Below are positions 25,373 through 36,262 of a stretch of 64,000 nucleotides of DNA, piece by piece. The translations under genes and the position numbers were made by a program. The notes beneath the pieces are model-generated. The model was not told the origin of the DNA and did no database searches. It was given only the letters and a program-made list of their open reading frames with translations. This stretch comes from Nymphaea colorata (Eukaryota > Streptophyta > Magnoliopsida > Nymphaeales > Nymphaeaceae): positions 310,001 through 374,000 of the forward strand of contig NC_045148.1 in assembly GCF_008831285.2 (NCBI RefSeq), in the 5' to 3' direction. Each line of letters starts with the position of its first letter. Positions within the stretch are counted from its first letter, which is position 1.

Positions 25373-27110
25373 TTAGGCTACTTCAAGTTTAAAATTACCC
25401 TGATGTACTTGCTTGCCAAGAATATACTATCCTGATTTTTGTTGCTAAATTTTGTAGGGTATAACTCTGGTTAAGTTTCTAGTTTGCACGCATATCTGTG
25501 GTTTGAAGATGGGTTGCTTTTTTATGTAGGCGATTTACATGGATCTTCCATAGTCTGTGGATTTTTCATAACCTGAGAATTAATCAGTACATTCATTATG
25601 AAGTATAGATGCTGCCATGTTTAAGAATGCCACATCTTTCCCTTTTTCGAACGGCAGTGTCCAGTTCATTTGAGCCCGAAACTGTACTTAGTCTTCAGTG
25701 TGATCTATTCGATGCTAGACGTATTGACTACACTTGCTGGCTGAGTACTTCTATGAAGACAATAAATATGGATGAGAAGAAGACAATAATGCTGATCTAT
25801 TTCCCAATGAAATGGGAAGGCTGCTGACAGTCTTGTTAACCAGCAGCAGGAAGTTTGTGCATGTATTAGCTTTCGCCAGCAACTGGTTTGGGAGCATAGA
25901 CCAAGAAAGACTATGTCGAGAACTTTTAGAAATTTTTAGCAAAATGTTTCATCCGAAAATTCAAATAATTTTTCCCTTCTGATTTGTGCTATTGGAACAG
26001 GAAATTGAATCTGTGATGCAGGAGTATCTTTCGTTACTTGATACTAACAAGCATCTGAGAGAGCAGGTAACTGCAAAACTTGCTTCATATAAACCAGCAT
26101 TGTTCTCATGGTGCTTGAGTGTTCAGCTTGAAATATATTTTGCAGCATCCGCCTTTTCTAATCAAGTTCATGATTTAATCTTTGTGAAGTGTACTTAACG
26201 CCATTACTCAACTCTCCATCTTTTCTCTTCTCTTTCCAAATACTATCACCGGGAGATGGCGGAGATAGATATAAATATTAGTCCATCACAGGATATTAAC
26301 GAAACTCCACTGGAAGATGCCACCTGCAAGGCAGGACATGTAATGTCTTCAGCCATTCAGTTCCCTCTTGTGGTTCACAGTGGAACAACATTTTCACAGT
26401 TTGCATGGCCTGTCTTCGTGCGGCCTTTAGATCCTGCAACGCCACTGGTTGTTTGTAATGAGCTAAACCCATTGACAGCACACACTTCCAGTCTGCCAAA
26501 TGAAAGATGGACTTTTGGAGGATATAGCAGATTGAGGGCCCAACTGTTGGTCCTTCCTTGTCCATCGACGAATTCTGTTAATAACAAATTTTCTCAACCG
26601 TTACCTTCCACTTCCCTTAGCTCAAACAGCAGTAACGGTTGGCCAGACAGTTGCCCACATGAGACAGATTTAACATTGAAGCTGGCAGGAGATGTGGGAC
26701 CAGAAGCTCTTCATGGTGAACCATCAGTTTGCAGTTCAACAGTGGATACTACTAAGATAGAAAACAAAGGTGAACTTACTGAGACTTCCAGTGGCACAAC
26801 GATCGATGGAAGAAGTGGGATATCTAGGTTTTGCGTTAAAGATCTGACCCTCATGCAGATCCTTGGAACGGACCAGCCCTCTACTCTCATCCATGAGCGT
26901 TTTCTTTTGGCAGATTCAGATTCAAGAACTCATGTTTCTTCTATGACCCCATGCTTACTATCTCGTCCATCAGTAAGAGTTTCAGATAAGGATTTTCATC
27001 ACAATAAGCGATTCTCAGATGCTGCTGCTGCAACAGAAGCTAGGAAAAGAAGGAAGCAGCTGACAAAACTTAAGCACCTCCATGGAAAGCAGCTAAAGCT
27101 TCACTTTTGA
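22679..27110 (+). CDS. Plant bZIP-like transcription factor with non-canonical basic region, 6 exons
   Basis: This is a putative nuclear DNA-binding protein. Exons read as 22679-23059, 23761-23952, 24045-24122, 24856-24921, 26001-26066 and 26256-27110, giving 545 aa in frame. Exon 1 is GC-rich and contains IELDAALVLTEFAQLAL (about 59-75), a motif I recall from this plant family. The basic region RRIQANRESARQTIRRRQ ends exon 3 (to about residue 217). It is followed by a zipper with L, L, I, V, L, L at heptad spacing, split over exons 4 and 5 (22 codons each). The C-terminus has EARKRRKQLTKLKHLHGKQ, also family-typical. At the usual N-x7-R/K position the residue is Ile, so ordinary ACGT binding may be altered. 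The exon 2 donor GTCCAT and the exon 6 acceptor are weak and need transcript support. I cannot give a reliable gene symbol. Confidence 0.82.
25341..25369. repeat. Poly(T) tract in bZIP intron 4
   Basis: This is an uninterrupted run of about 29 T inside an AT-rich intron. It could be the poly(A) end of an inserted retroelement read on the opposite strand, but I see no element attached. Confidence 0.9.
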
Positions 27111-28119
27111 GTCTAAATGCAATGTTTGGCAGGATGACCCACTTAATCTTCTTACTGATTCTGACTGCGAGGTTTACTCTATAAGGTCTGGTGCTACACG
27201 CATATCCTCAAGCAGCGGACCTCATAAACCATTTATGTCATACGAAATCGGCAGCATAAGGAAAGCGTATTTTACTAGTAGTGTTGGAAGTGCTTCAAAA
27301 TTTTCTCCCAAGACTAGGAGTTTAGCTTTTTTCCTTTTTTGGAATATCAAAGTAATGTAATTAAAGTGTGGTGGTTTTGATATTGATGTTATAAGAACAA
27401 GAACCAGATGCATGACGGAGGCACTTGTGGTGCCGTTGTTTGACATTAGCAGGCCTTTTTGTGTGAAAACATTTGGAGTGCTTTGAAAATGGAGATTTCC
27501 CAGATATTTCTGCCTTTAAGATTTGTCTATCTATTTCAAGGAGAGAATGTTAACATGTAATACCGGTCAAGGCTGTTTTGTCCCTTCGCTTGAATGGCCT
27601 TCCATCAGCACTTTCCTTATTAAAGTTTCTCGACAGCTAGGCATTTTATGTCTTCGCAGGGAAGAGGAAGCAATTGATCACTGTTTCATTGGCTGGTCAT
27701 ATAAATTGACCACTCTAATGCATGAGAAATACGTACTTGAATATCCTTATAATTTGTCTGATACGTTATTCGTTATCTTGTTTTGCACAGATCCAATGAC
27801 ATCATATATAAAAAGCAACAGGATCCTGGTTTACAGAACATGACACCATGAATAAGTATTCTCCCTTTGCATTAAAATTTTCAAAGAACAACAAATTCTG
27901 AAGGAGAGACAAGGTCCTTATAATTAGATGCAGCGGAGCTTTCAATGTCATAAATGATGCACCTAACTCTGTGAAGCACTGATCGAGTGTAAGTTTCCAA
28001 CTACCCAAGATAAGATATCGATGACTACATCTCTAGATAATAATGATTTGCAACACCACTTACGATCTAGTCTTGAATTAGTTCGTTTCAACGTGTAAAT
28101 AGAATTTTTGACCATGGTC
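27111..28119. other. 3' flank of the bZIP gene
   Basis: This region probably holds the 3' UTR and flanking DNA. The open frame at 27523-27843 (106 codons) resembles no known protein and has no start context or homology that I recognise. Confidence 0.5.
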
Positions 28120-28490
28120 CTAACATTTTTAACTAGTGTTACTGTTAGTATCTGCCAAAAAAATTAAGGCATATTTATGAAACACATATTAAAGTGTTAT
28201 GTGTAACTGTCCTAATTTTTTGGATGGATTCATGGAACAGTAAATCAATAACATATTGTTACTGCTGTTGTCAGATGGAGGGATTGTTTGGTAACAGTAA
28301 CATGTTTTGTTACTGTCTTATGAACCAGACTAAAAAAAATGAGACTGATTCATAGAATACAGTTTCAAGTGTAACAGTATTATGAACCTGCCTTAAAAAA
28401 ATGGGACATAAAACACAGTTACAAGTGTTCCATGAGTTTGCTTCATTTTTTTGGAGCAGATTCTTCTTACTGTTGCTGCCAAATGGTCCA
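28120..28490. mobile_element. MITE-like inverted-repeat element(s)
   Basis: The segment 28281-28490 has imperfect terminal inverted repeats. The left end reads GGATTGTTTGGTAACAGTAA, and the right end reversed reads GGACCATTTGGCAGCAACAG. A related right end (ACTGCTGTTGTCAGATGG) just upstream suggests a second, more degraded copy at about 28130-28277. There is no coding capacity. Related ends occur at 29.26, 34.17 and 34.82 kb. The family resembles short non-autonomous DNA transposons, but a clear target duplication was not seen. Confidence 0.55.
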
Positions 28491-31400
28491 TTAAAGACTA
28501 ATAATGGCAAACGTAAAGTGTATCAGAGAAAAACTATATTCTTGGCAGTTTATACTTGAGTACTGAGATTACGTACGTCCAATTATTTAGGTGACTCTTG
28601 GCTTAAACTGGTAAGGCTTACCCAACTCACGTTTCCTGTAAATGTGTAATATTTAGACTTCGAAATCTAACCACGTACTTGATTTTTATGAAGTATATTC
28701 TCTCCACATAAAGCCATGCGTCTCAGGGTTGGCAGGAACCCCATTTCAGCTGCGTGACAGACGGCAAACTTCCGGATATTCAGCTCCAGTGCTGGATCGA
28801 GCCTCCTCAGTGACATTAGTATAATGGTTTCAGTGGTGCTAGAAGCTGCAGTTGGTGGCACTACAGATTCTTTCATCATGCCTTCGGGTAGCCATGGGAG
28901 AGTTACACATGGGACGGCATACATAGTGTGAGCTCCTACAATTCTTCAACATAGTTGACCCACAGTATGTGAATGATTCCTCTCACCTTCCGTGCACCAC
29001 CAAGAAGCTACAGTCTCTGCTTCAATGTTCTGTGTAGAACTTCAGTTCTTTATGGAAGTTGCAGGCTCATAGGTTAATAGCATACATAATGAACAACATC
29101 ATGGCAAAACAAGTGAAATTAAGAAATTAGATCCCATTGTTATTGTGCGAAGTATCTGGACGACAAAAAATGAGACGGTGCACTACCAGGTGTCATGAAT
29201 CTGTCATAATTTTTGTTTTTAGCAGATTCGTGAATCAGAAACAATGTGTTTTTGTTGTCAAACAACCTCTAAAAATCAGAGTATCGTCTTATTTTCACAG
29301 ATTATATGCCTAAAACATAACTATCCGTTCCAGGAACAAAGTATTTTGTCAAGCAACCTGACGCGACCTTGCCAGGCGAGCCACTTATAGCTGAAAGCCA
29401 TGAAAACCCTCTTCACTTGCCAAAAATTAATTTGAATACATATAAGATTGGCTCTTGTTATCTACATACAACTACCTTTCCTCACTTAAATTTCTAAGTC
29501 TACGTTTAAATACTATATACTCTTAAATACTGTAGACTCCACCATAAAGGCCAGGTACAATGTATATGATTATGGCCATTTATATATAGCTTGATTTGAT
29601 AGCCGACCAGGCTGACTCCTTTATAATTGTACCAAGTTGGGTATGTCTTTTATTGGGCACAACTATATACATTGTAACTGGCTTCCCTCTTATGATATAT
29701 ATACATATATATACATATACATATACATAACTGGTTTGGCCCAACAAACACATGTTCTACCAACACTCTGCATGGCAGGCCGGGCCTTGGGACAATATCT
29801 AAATAGATTTTACAACATTGATGGAGCATGCTTCCCTATTTAGTGACATTGTATAAAAAACACTTAATTTTTAGTTATATATGTAACAAAAAAAAATAAT
29901 TTGAAACAGCTAAAAGGAAAATATTCAAGCGTACGCGTGAAGGATATTGCTTTAAAATCTGACCATATTTCTTTTCACAGAATATTCTTTATTCGGCGCG
30001 TTTTCCCTCTAAAACAATTCTATATTCCACAGAAAGTGACATAGAATCGCAACTTTTTTTTTACTTTAAACGAATTAAAGCATGAAAAATATTAAAAATT
30101 AAATGCTACATGTGCCCCGCATTCTCCACATGACAAAGCAGGCTTTCATTTCGCGTCAAATAATGGCTAATTTTACTTATTTTTCTTGTTAATTTCCTGT
30201 AATTTTAGGGCCTCGGAATTATAAAAATAATAATAATAATTAACTTTTTTAAGTTCAAGTAGGCCAAGACTTCATTGCCTGGTTCGTAACGCTTGCCAAC
30301 ACTTAACGTTCCTAACCCTAACTTAATTATAAAGTTCAACAACAAAATTAATATGTATAAGAAGTCAAAATATTTCGATATTTTATAAGCTCCTTTTTTG
30401 ACATAACTAGTAGGTTGGGTCCGCCTAATCCTAGCTCCCGTAGTTCAAGGGGAAAGGAGAAAAACAAATTGAAGAGTCAACAAATTTCACAATAATAAAT
30501 TCTAGGGTTTACGACATGCATGCCCCAATCCTAGGGTTGTGAGCTCCCAAATGAACCGGATCACAGGTCTGACCCGTTTAAAAACATTTTTACTTCTGCA
30601 ATAGAAAGAAGTGAAATTGAACAACAAAAGCCGAACCTACCTTTCCCTTCTGTATGAAAAACGAATAAATGAACATGAAAGCTGGTGGACCCCGGTCGGG
30701 AAATGTAGATCCGATACGATGCCATCCGGTACGGCCCGGTTCGAATTTAGTATTGCATTTGAACTTATTGAAAGATTTATGGCATGTGTAGGTGACACAT
30801 TTAAATGTCCCTTTGTAAGGCGTGTTTGGCCCACACTTTCAAACACCATTTTTGTTTTGGAGGAGGAAAGACACCTCGAAGATGTCGAAGCCGCTTCTCT
30901 TTTGTTTTTGCTTTCAAGAGTTCAGGGCTGCTTGGAGACCCAGGCGAGAAGGAGACATCCATCAATGCACATTCACTATTTGCAGTAGTAGAGAGGAATA
31001 ATGGCCACAAGAATCACATTGATGACGGCATGCCAATCAGACCAACCAAGCTACACCGATCGAATCGAAATAAAATGATGTTTTTACCTTCAAAATATCA
31101 TTTAGAACTTGTTGGAGCTCGAAACTAGATCTATGAAATAATAATTCCCACTCAACCTTGTTTTACTTTGTTGGAAAGGGAAATAATAATTCCCACCTTT
31201 TCCTTCTTTTGGCTGGGGCAGTTCGAATTCGAAAGAATTTCAAACCAATAAATCTCAAAGGCTTGCTTTGGTATTAATTTTATGTGAGTGATGTTTTCAA
31301 CTGTCAACAAGAAGGTCGAAGCTCTCATCCAACTTTTTATACCTCGAGTGCCGCCCCAAGACACAAAAGCTACTCGAAACATCGCAAAAACAAGTAATTC

Positions 31401-31549
31401 TCGGGATTTACTCTCTCAACTACTAACTGGTGGAACATAGTCAAAATCACAAGCTGGGTCAATGAATTCCAGCTGCCTACGGTCTTCTAACACGAGAAGC
31501 CATAATTATATTTGATCACTAGTTTCAGTCCAACTCTTCTTTTGAAGCC

Positions 31550-31594
<45 letters not shown>

Positions 31595-31839
31595 AGGTGT
31601 ATATCGAGCTTATAAAAGGGATAGGCCGGAATTAAAAAAATCAGGCGGCATAAACGAGGCCAGACTTGTGTATATCAACAATTAATAAATTCTTGGTCCA
31701 ATGACTTTGTTGCCTAGGATTGCATGTGTTGTTTGTGGTCATTATTTGAATCTCGAAACCTGATTCAAGTAGTAGCAGGATTCACGGGATGGCGTCTTTT
31801 CTATTCTTCAAGTGCCGGAAATGAACACAAATCCACATA
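28491..31839. other. Intergenic region with no recognised gene
   Basis: No gene is supported here. A minus-strand open frame at 28924-28667 (85 codons) is unmatched. A degraded MITE end lies near 29255-29275. There is a TA/CATA microsatellite near 29690-29730. Telobox-like AACCCTA motifs occur near 30313, 30503 and 30531. Overlapping open frames at 30611-31128 have no recognisable domains. Confidence 0.5.
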
Positions 31840-32225
31840 TGTTAGGAACGACTCTCACACTCTCTTAACCTAACAAAAGAATAAAAATCAGGAAAAAAAT
31901 AAAAATAAAAAAGAATACACAAAGATTTACATGGTGGATCAAGATAATGTTCTCCTATGTTTATGGCCGCCACACAGAACTGTTTTCATTATCACAAAAG
32001 AAATGTAGAGTATAAGCCAAAATAGCCTCCTTATAAACATGAGTTTAGAACAAAAAAATCCGAAAAATAAAAAATGACACAAATGCCCTTACATTGTATT
32101 TTGTCCACAAGAGCATTATGGTAGTTTTATAAGAGTAAAATTTTCAGGTTTCAATTTTGTCCGTATAAAAAAAAAATCTTCCATTTAACCAATAAATGTA
32201 TTTTGGACATTTTTAACCCATAACA
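31840..32225 (+). repeat. Probable solo Copia-type LTR
   Basis: This 386-bp segment starts TGTTAGGAACGAC and ends CCATAACA, giving the short inverted termini of a Copia LTR. It contains the typical 'ACACAAAGATTTACATGGTG' block found in plant Copia LTRs. No primer-binding site or internal region follows, so a solo LTR is the simplest reading. A clean 5-bp target duplication was not found, which lowers confidence. Confidence 0.45.
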
Positions 32226-32853
32226 TATGATCCTTGATGCAAATTTTCTAAAGACTAAACTCAACCATTAAATGGAATGTGATTGGCGGCGGATTTTCAA
32301 GAAAAGTAAGTTAGTAATCGTTTTCCTTAGAATATAATATGGGGAAAACTGCTGACATCCCAGAACAGAAGAAAGAAAGGTCCCTGAAATTACAAACTTC
32401 AAAACCAAAATTCATAAGAAAATATTGTAATCGAGGAAGAAGACTTAATGATGTGGTTTTGGTATTTGTTTCTAGTTGGAAATCATTCGTCTGAAAATTA
32501 AAAAACTTTTATATGTTTGCAGCGGGGTTGAGTTCTTCAACTTGACATCCGCCTTTCACACACACACACACACACACCAACCTAGAGAGTCTTACACATT
32601 CTCAAAGTCAAATTTCTGGCCAATGTTTGTTCCTCAATCTAAGTTAACCAATCTTTTAACTCTCTCTCTCTCTCTCTCACATATTATATATATATATATA
32701 TATATGTAGAAATTGGTAAAAACAAAACACTTAGGTTAGAGATAAAAACCAAACCATTGGATTTTTGTTCAAAAACTATTTTAAATACAATATAAATATC
32801 TTAATATATTTATAAAGATTATTTTGTTATAAAACATGCTTCGATTCAAGTTG

Positions 32854-33180
32854 TTCTTTTTTAAATACTAAAAAAAGAGAATAAAAAGCCATTTTCAAAT
32901 GAAAAATGATGGGTGCAAGAAAAGTTGCTAAAAATTTTAATTTACTAAAAAGTAAAGAGTACATGAGGTAAGTTAGTAGGACATGACTTTGCATTTACAC
33001 TTCAAAACTCGGATGGTCTACAGGCAGAAATGAACAAGTCTTTTTTAAATAAAAAAAAAGAGGAATAAAAAGCCTTTTTTTAAATGAAAAATGACGGGTG
33101 CAAGAAAAGTTTTTAAAAAATTTAATTTACTAAAAAGTAAAAAGTTATTACATGAGGTAAGTTAGTAGGACATCACTTTG
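32854..33180. repeat. Direct repeat of about 140 bp, 183-bp period
   Basis: A unit running from TTTTTTAAAT through AATAAAAAGCC, GGGTGCAAGAAAAG and ACATGAGGTAAGTTAGTAGG occurs at about 32854-32990. It recurs at about 33037-33180 with moderate divergence and small indels. Confidence 0.9.
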
Positions 33181-34173
33181 TTTGGTTTCACAGAAAACGA
33201 CCTCTCATTCTAATGTTTGATTCCTTCAGTCAAAAGAAAAAAAGGAAGGCACTGTTCTGTGGGCTTGCACATCATAAACTCTTCTGGTTGGGAGCAAAAG
33301 GAAGACGACAGGAATATTAAATCTTTCATTTCAAAATCAATTCAAAACGTTTTAAATTGACGGAAAATTTGATATGAACGGACGATGCATAGTCGTCGTC
33401 GGCATCATCAATAAATTACCAGTACTCTCTTCTGCTTGATTGAACAGTGACCAAAGTTTCGAAACCTCCACACACTGATTTGAACAGATACCTAACATGG
33501 TGTTAATGCGACGATGTTGGGGGTGGTCATTCCGATCCTTTTACATGTCTCGAGGTGGGTGGGGAGCCATTAATGGAGGTCCAGTCACGCTCCTCCCTTC
33601 ACTTGTCGAGGACTTCTAATAAAGACGCCCTCACGAACGTGGCGACGTCTATCCAAGTCATTAATGAGCTAATTCTATGCCAGATATGGAAGTGCTCGAG
33701 GCTCGATCTATTATTGAAGATAGATAGATATATAGATAGAAGCAGGAAGATCATTTTGCCTCATGTTGCTCAGATTGGCGTTGCATAATCATTCCTTCGC
33801 ATAATATATATGCACCACCCTTCGTGCATAAGCTCTGGGCTCAAGGATGGTACATGAAGCCATAAAGTTTCAATTTTTTGGGGTTTAAGGCTGTTTCGGG
33901 ACCTGGACGAGAAACCTTGCATCCATCTTGGACATGCACATTAAAAAAAAAAAATCCATGTGGGGACAAGAATCGGTGGAAAATCAATTCAATTCTCCGA
34001 TACTTACAGATGAGTTCATTATTTTATTACTTTTAAATAGTTCAAAGGTTTTCTTTTAAAAACTACTTTTTATATTTGATGTATTTTTTTAAAAAAAAAT
34101 CGATGTAATAAAATTGTTTTGTAACTCGATTAAGCTAGATAAATTGCTGAATTGGTAAGTTCACTAAATTGAA

Positions 34174-34271
34174 GGGATGTTTGGCAACAATAACATTTGG
34201 ATATTGTACCATCAGATTCATAAGATAATTCATAAGATAATAACAATGTATTACTGTTGTCAAACGACTCC
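34174..34271. mobile_element. Short MITE-like element
   Basis: This element is about 98 bp with imperfect inverted ends. The left end is GGGATGTTTGGCAACAATAA and the right end reversed is GGAGTCGTTTGACAACAGTA. It shares the TTTGGCAACA(A/G)TAA core with other copies in 28-35 kb. Confidence 0.55.
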
Positions 34272-34822
34272 TACTACGTATTTGATATTTTATAAAACAC
34301 GCACTCAAAAACCATAGGCATGCTCATATCAGGCTACAACAACCAAGAGATGTATCACTTAATTAAGTAGCGCTTAGATTAATGGAAATCTACAAAGAAC
34401 CATTAGTACTTTGAAACAGCATGCAGATGGTGGGGTTCTTTCACTCCGGTTTTTTTTTCAGAGTAAAAACCATTTAGAGCCCATTTGATGCAGAAAGCTC
34501 TGGTTGTATGTAAATTCCAAGCCTCACTACAAGTATTCTTGAATCCAACTAGCCGTGGAATTAGGTGCGGGTTGTGCAGGCAGTTGCCACATACTTTTGT
34601 CATTTACATATTAGTTCCACCACATAATTTGGTTTACATATATAGATGGCCATCATATCTAAAATTTCTTATTCTAATACCCCTGATCAGCTACAAATTT
34701 CGAACTTCACCACCACATTCAACATAGAGTCCATTTATGTGACATGAATCTTCAACAGACATTCCTTCATGTTTGCATTAGCTCTCCAGGAATAATAATT
34801 AATCAAATTAATCATCGTCTTA

Positions 34823-34963
34823 GAGCCTATTTGATGAATAATAACATTATGCTATTAGTCCATGTATCTAACTTAAATATTGGAGCAAATTCATATAACA
34901 TTTTTTCAGGTAGATATATCGATCGATGACATAATGTTATTGCTGCCAAACAGTCAGAGAGCA
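34823..34963. mobile_element. Short MITE-like element, related copy
   Basis: Inverted ends contain AATAACATTATG on the left and CATAATGTTATTGCTGCCAA on the right. The right end matches the family core, while the left end is more diverged. The element is about 140 bp and has no open frame. Confidence 0.5.
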
Positions 34964-36262
34964 CTTTATCTTGAAAACCAAAAAATCTTAACCACCAACG
35001 CCAATCATGACAATAACATGACGAATGTCAAAGAAAAGAATGGTAGAGTTGAGACTTGATTTTGATTTCTATACTCTTCACATTTGTATCTCGCTACTTC
35101 TTCATAACAATAAATTTATACATAGGAACAACCGTTGCAGGTGCTCGACCTAATTAGGAAGGAATTGCCTCCCTTCCGTGTGCCTATGTCTTATTCTCCT
35201 CATGTTCCATTATCAATATGGCAGGACAGAGAACATACCTCTAAATTGGTCGTTCGTTATAAACAAGAACTGCTTCAATCTTGTAGTGGAAACTCTTTCT
35301 CAGTTCTAGTGAACTTCAATCCTTGAGGCATCAGAGAAATTACTTGGCGTGTTGTTCAAGCTACGACCAACAGCGGAGACACTGCCCACACCAGCCTCAA
35401 AAAGTTTGTTTAATTTTATGTTAACGTTTTGATATATTTGATTGTTTATATACAAAAGTGCATTTAGAAGAATTAGATATATTGAATTAGTGCCTATATA
35501 TATGTGTGTGTGTGAATTGATCATATTGGAATGAGATGTACCCATTATCATATCTGTTTCATTGGACATTCACATATTGAGATTCGAATTCTTGTCCAAA
35601 TATGAATAAAAAACGTAACAATATCTGAATCCGATTTTTAAATTCTCAATCCAAATCCAACTTCAATGTTCACATATGAATCCAAACCACATTACGATAT
35701 GTTAAAAACTGACTTTTAAAATAGATAATTATTTAAATCAAATCCAAGTTCCATCCCAGTCCCATGTCATTTATTTCGGAATCCAATCTAATTTTTTAAT
35801 CGGATATGCCCTTCCTTGGTCCTCAACTCCCATGGTTTTAAAAGACAAAAACGTGAGCAAAGAAGTTGAAAAATGTTAGAACGTATGTATTTCTTAAACG
35901 CCGTGACAAGCAATAATGATCACGAAAGCAACTCGAAACTAAACTTACTGGCTTTCAAATTATGATTTGATGGTTCGTTGTGATTTTTAATGCTTCCTTT
36001 CTCTAAGTACCCTAATGTTGATAGATTTATTTACATAGTCGGGCTCTCGAGTGCGGCTCGGCGTCAGTTCCGTCCGTCGCTCTCTTCGATTTCAATAACA
36101 GATGATTCGACTCTCTCTTTCTTATTGTTTAATCATCCCCTCCTCGTAGTGTACACAGCTTCAATAAATCTTCAGCACTCTATTCAACTCCATTCTTCTT
36201 CTTCCTCTCTGTGAAGGAGGGTAGGCTTAGTTTGAGGTGGAAGGTGAGGAGGGTGGGGGAGA

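Larger units (their letters stand above)
32226..36262. other. Intergenic region upstream of the ABCG gene
   Basis: This region contains microsatellites (CA at about 32557-32577, CT at about 32661-32680, TA at about 32684-32705), a direct repeat of about 140 bp (32854-33180) and two short MITE-like elements (34174 and 34823). A stretch at 35.57-35.8 kb is rich in degenerate 'GAATCCAAAT' words. The final 200 bp form the promoter and 5' UTR of the transporter gene; no convincing TATA box was seen. No gene was recognised. Confidence 0.5.

Noticed and set aside
28667-28924. Minus-strand open frame of 85 codons
   Set aside because: Composition looks protein-like in part, but I recognise no family and see no supporting exons nearby.
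30611-31128. Two overlapping plus-strand open frames
   Set aside because: They have no domain or homology that I recognise, are mutually exclusive in frame, and are expected by chance in a region with few stops.
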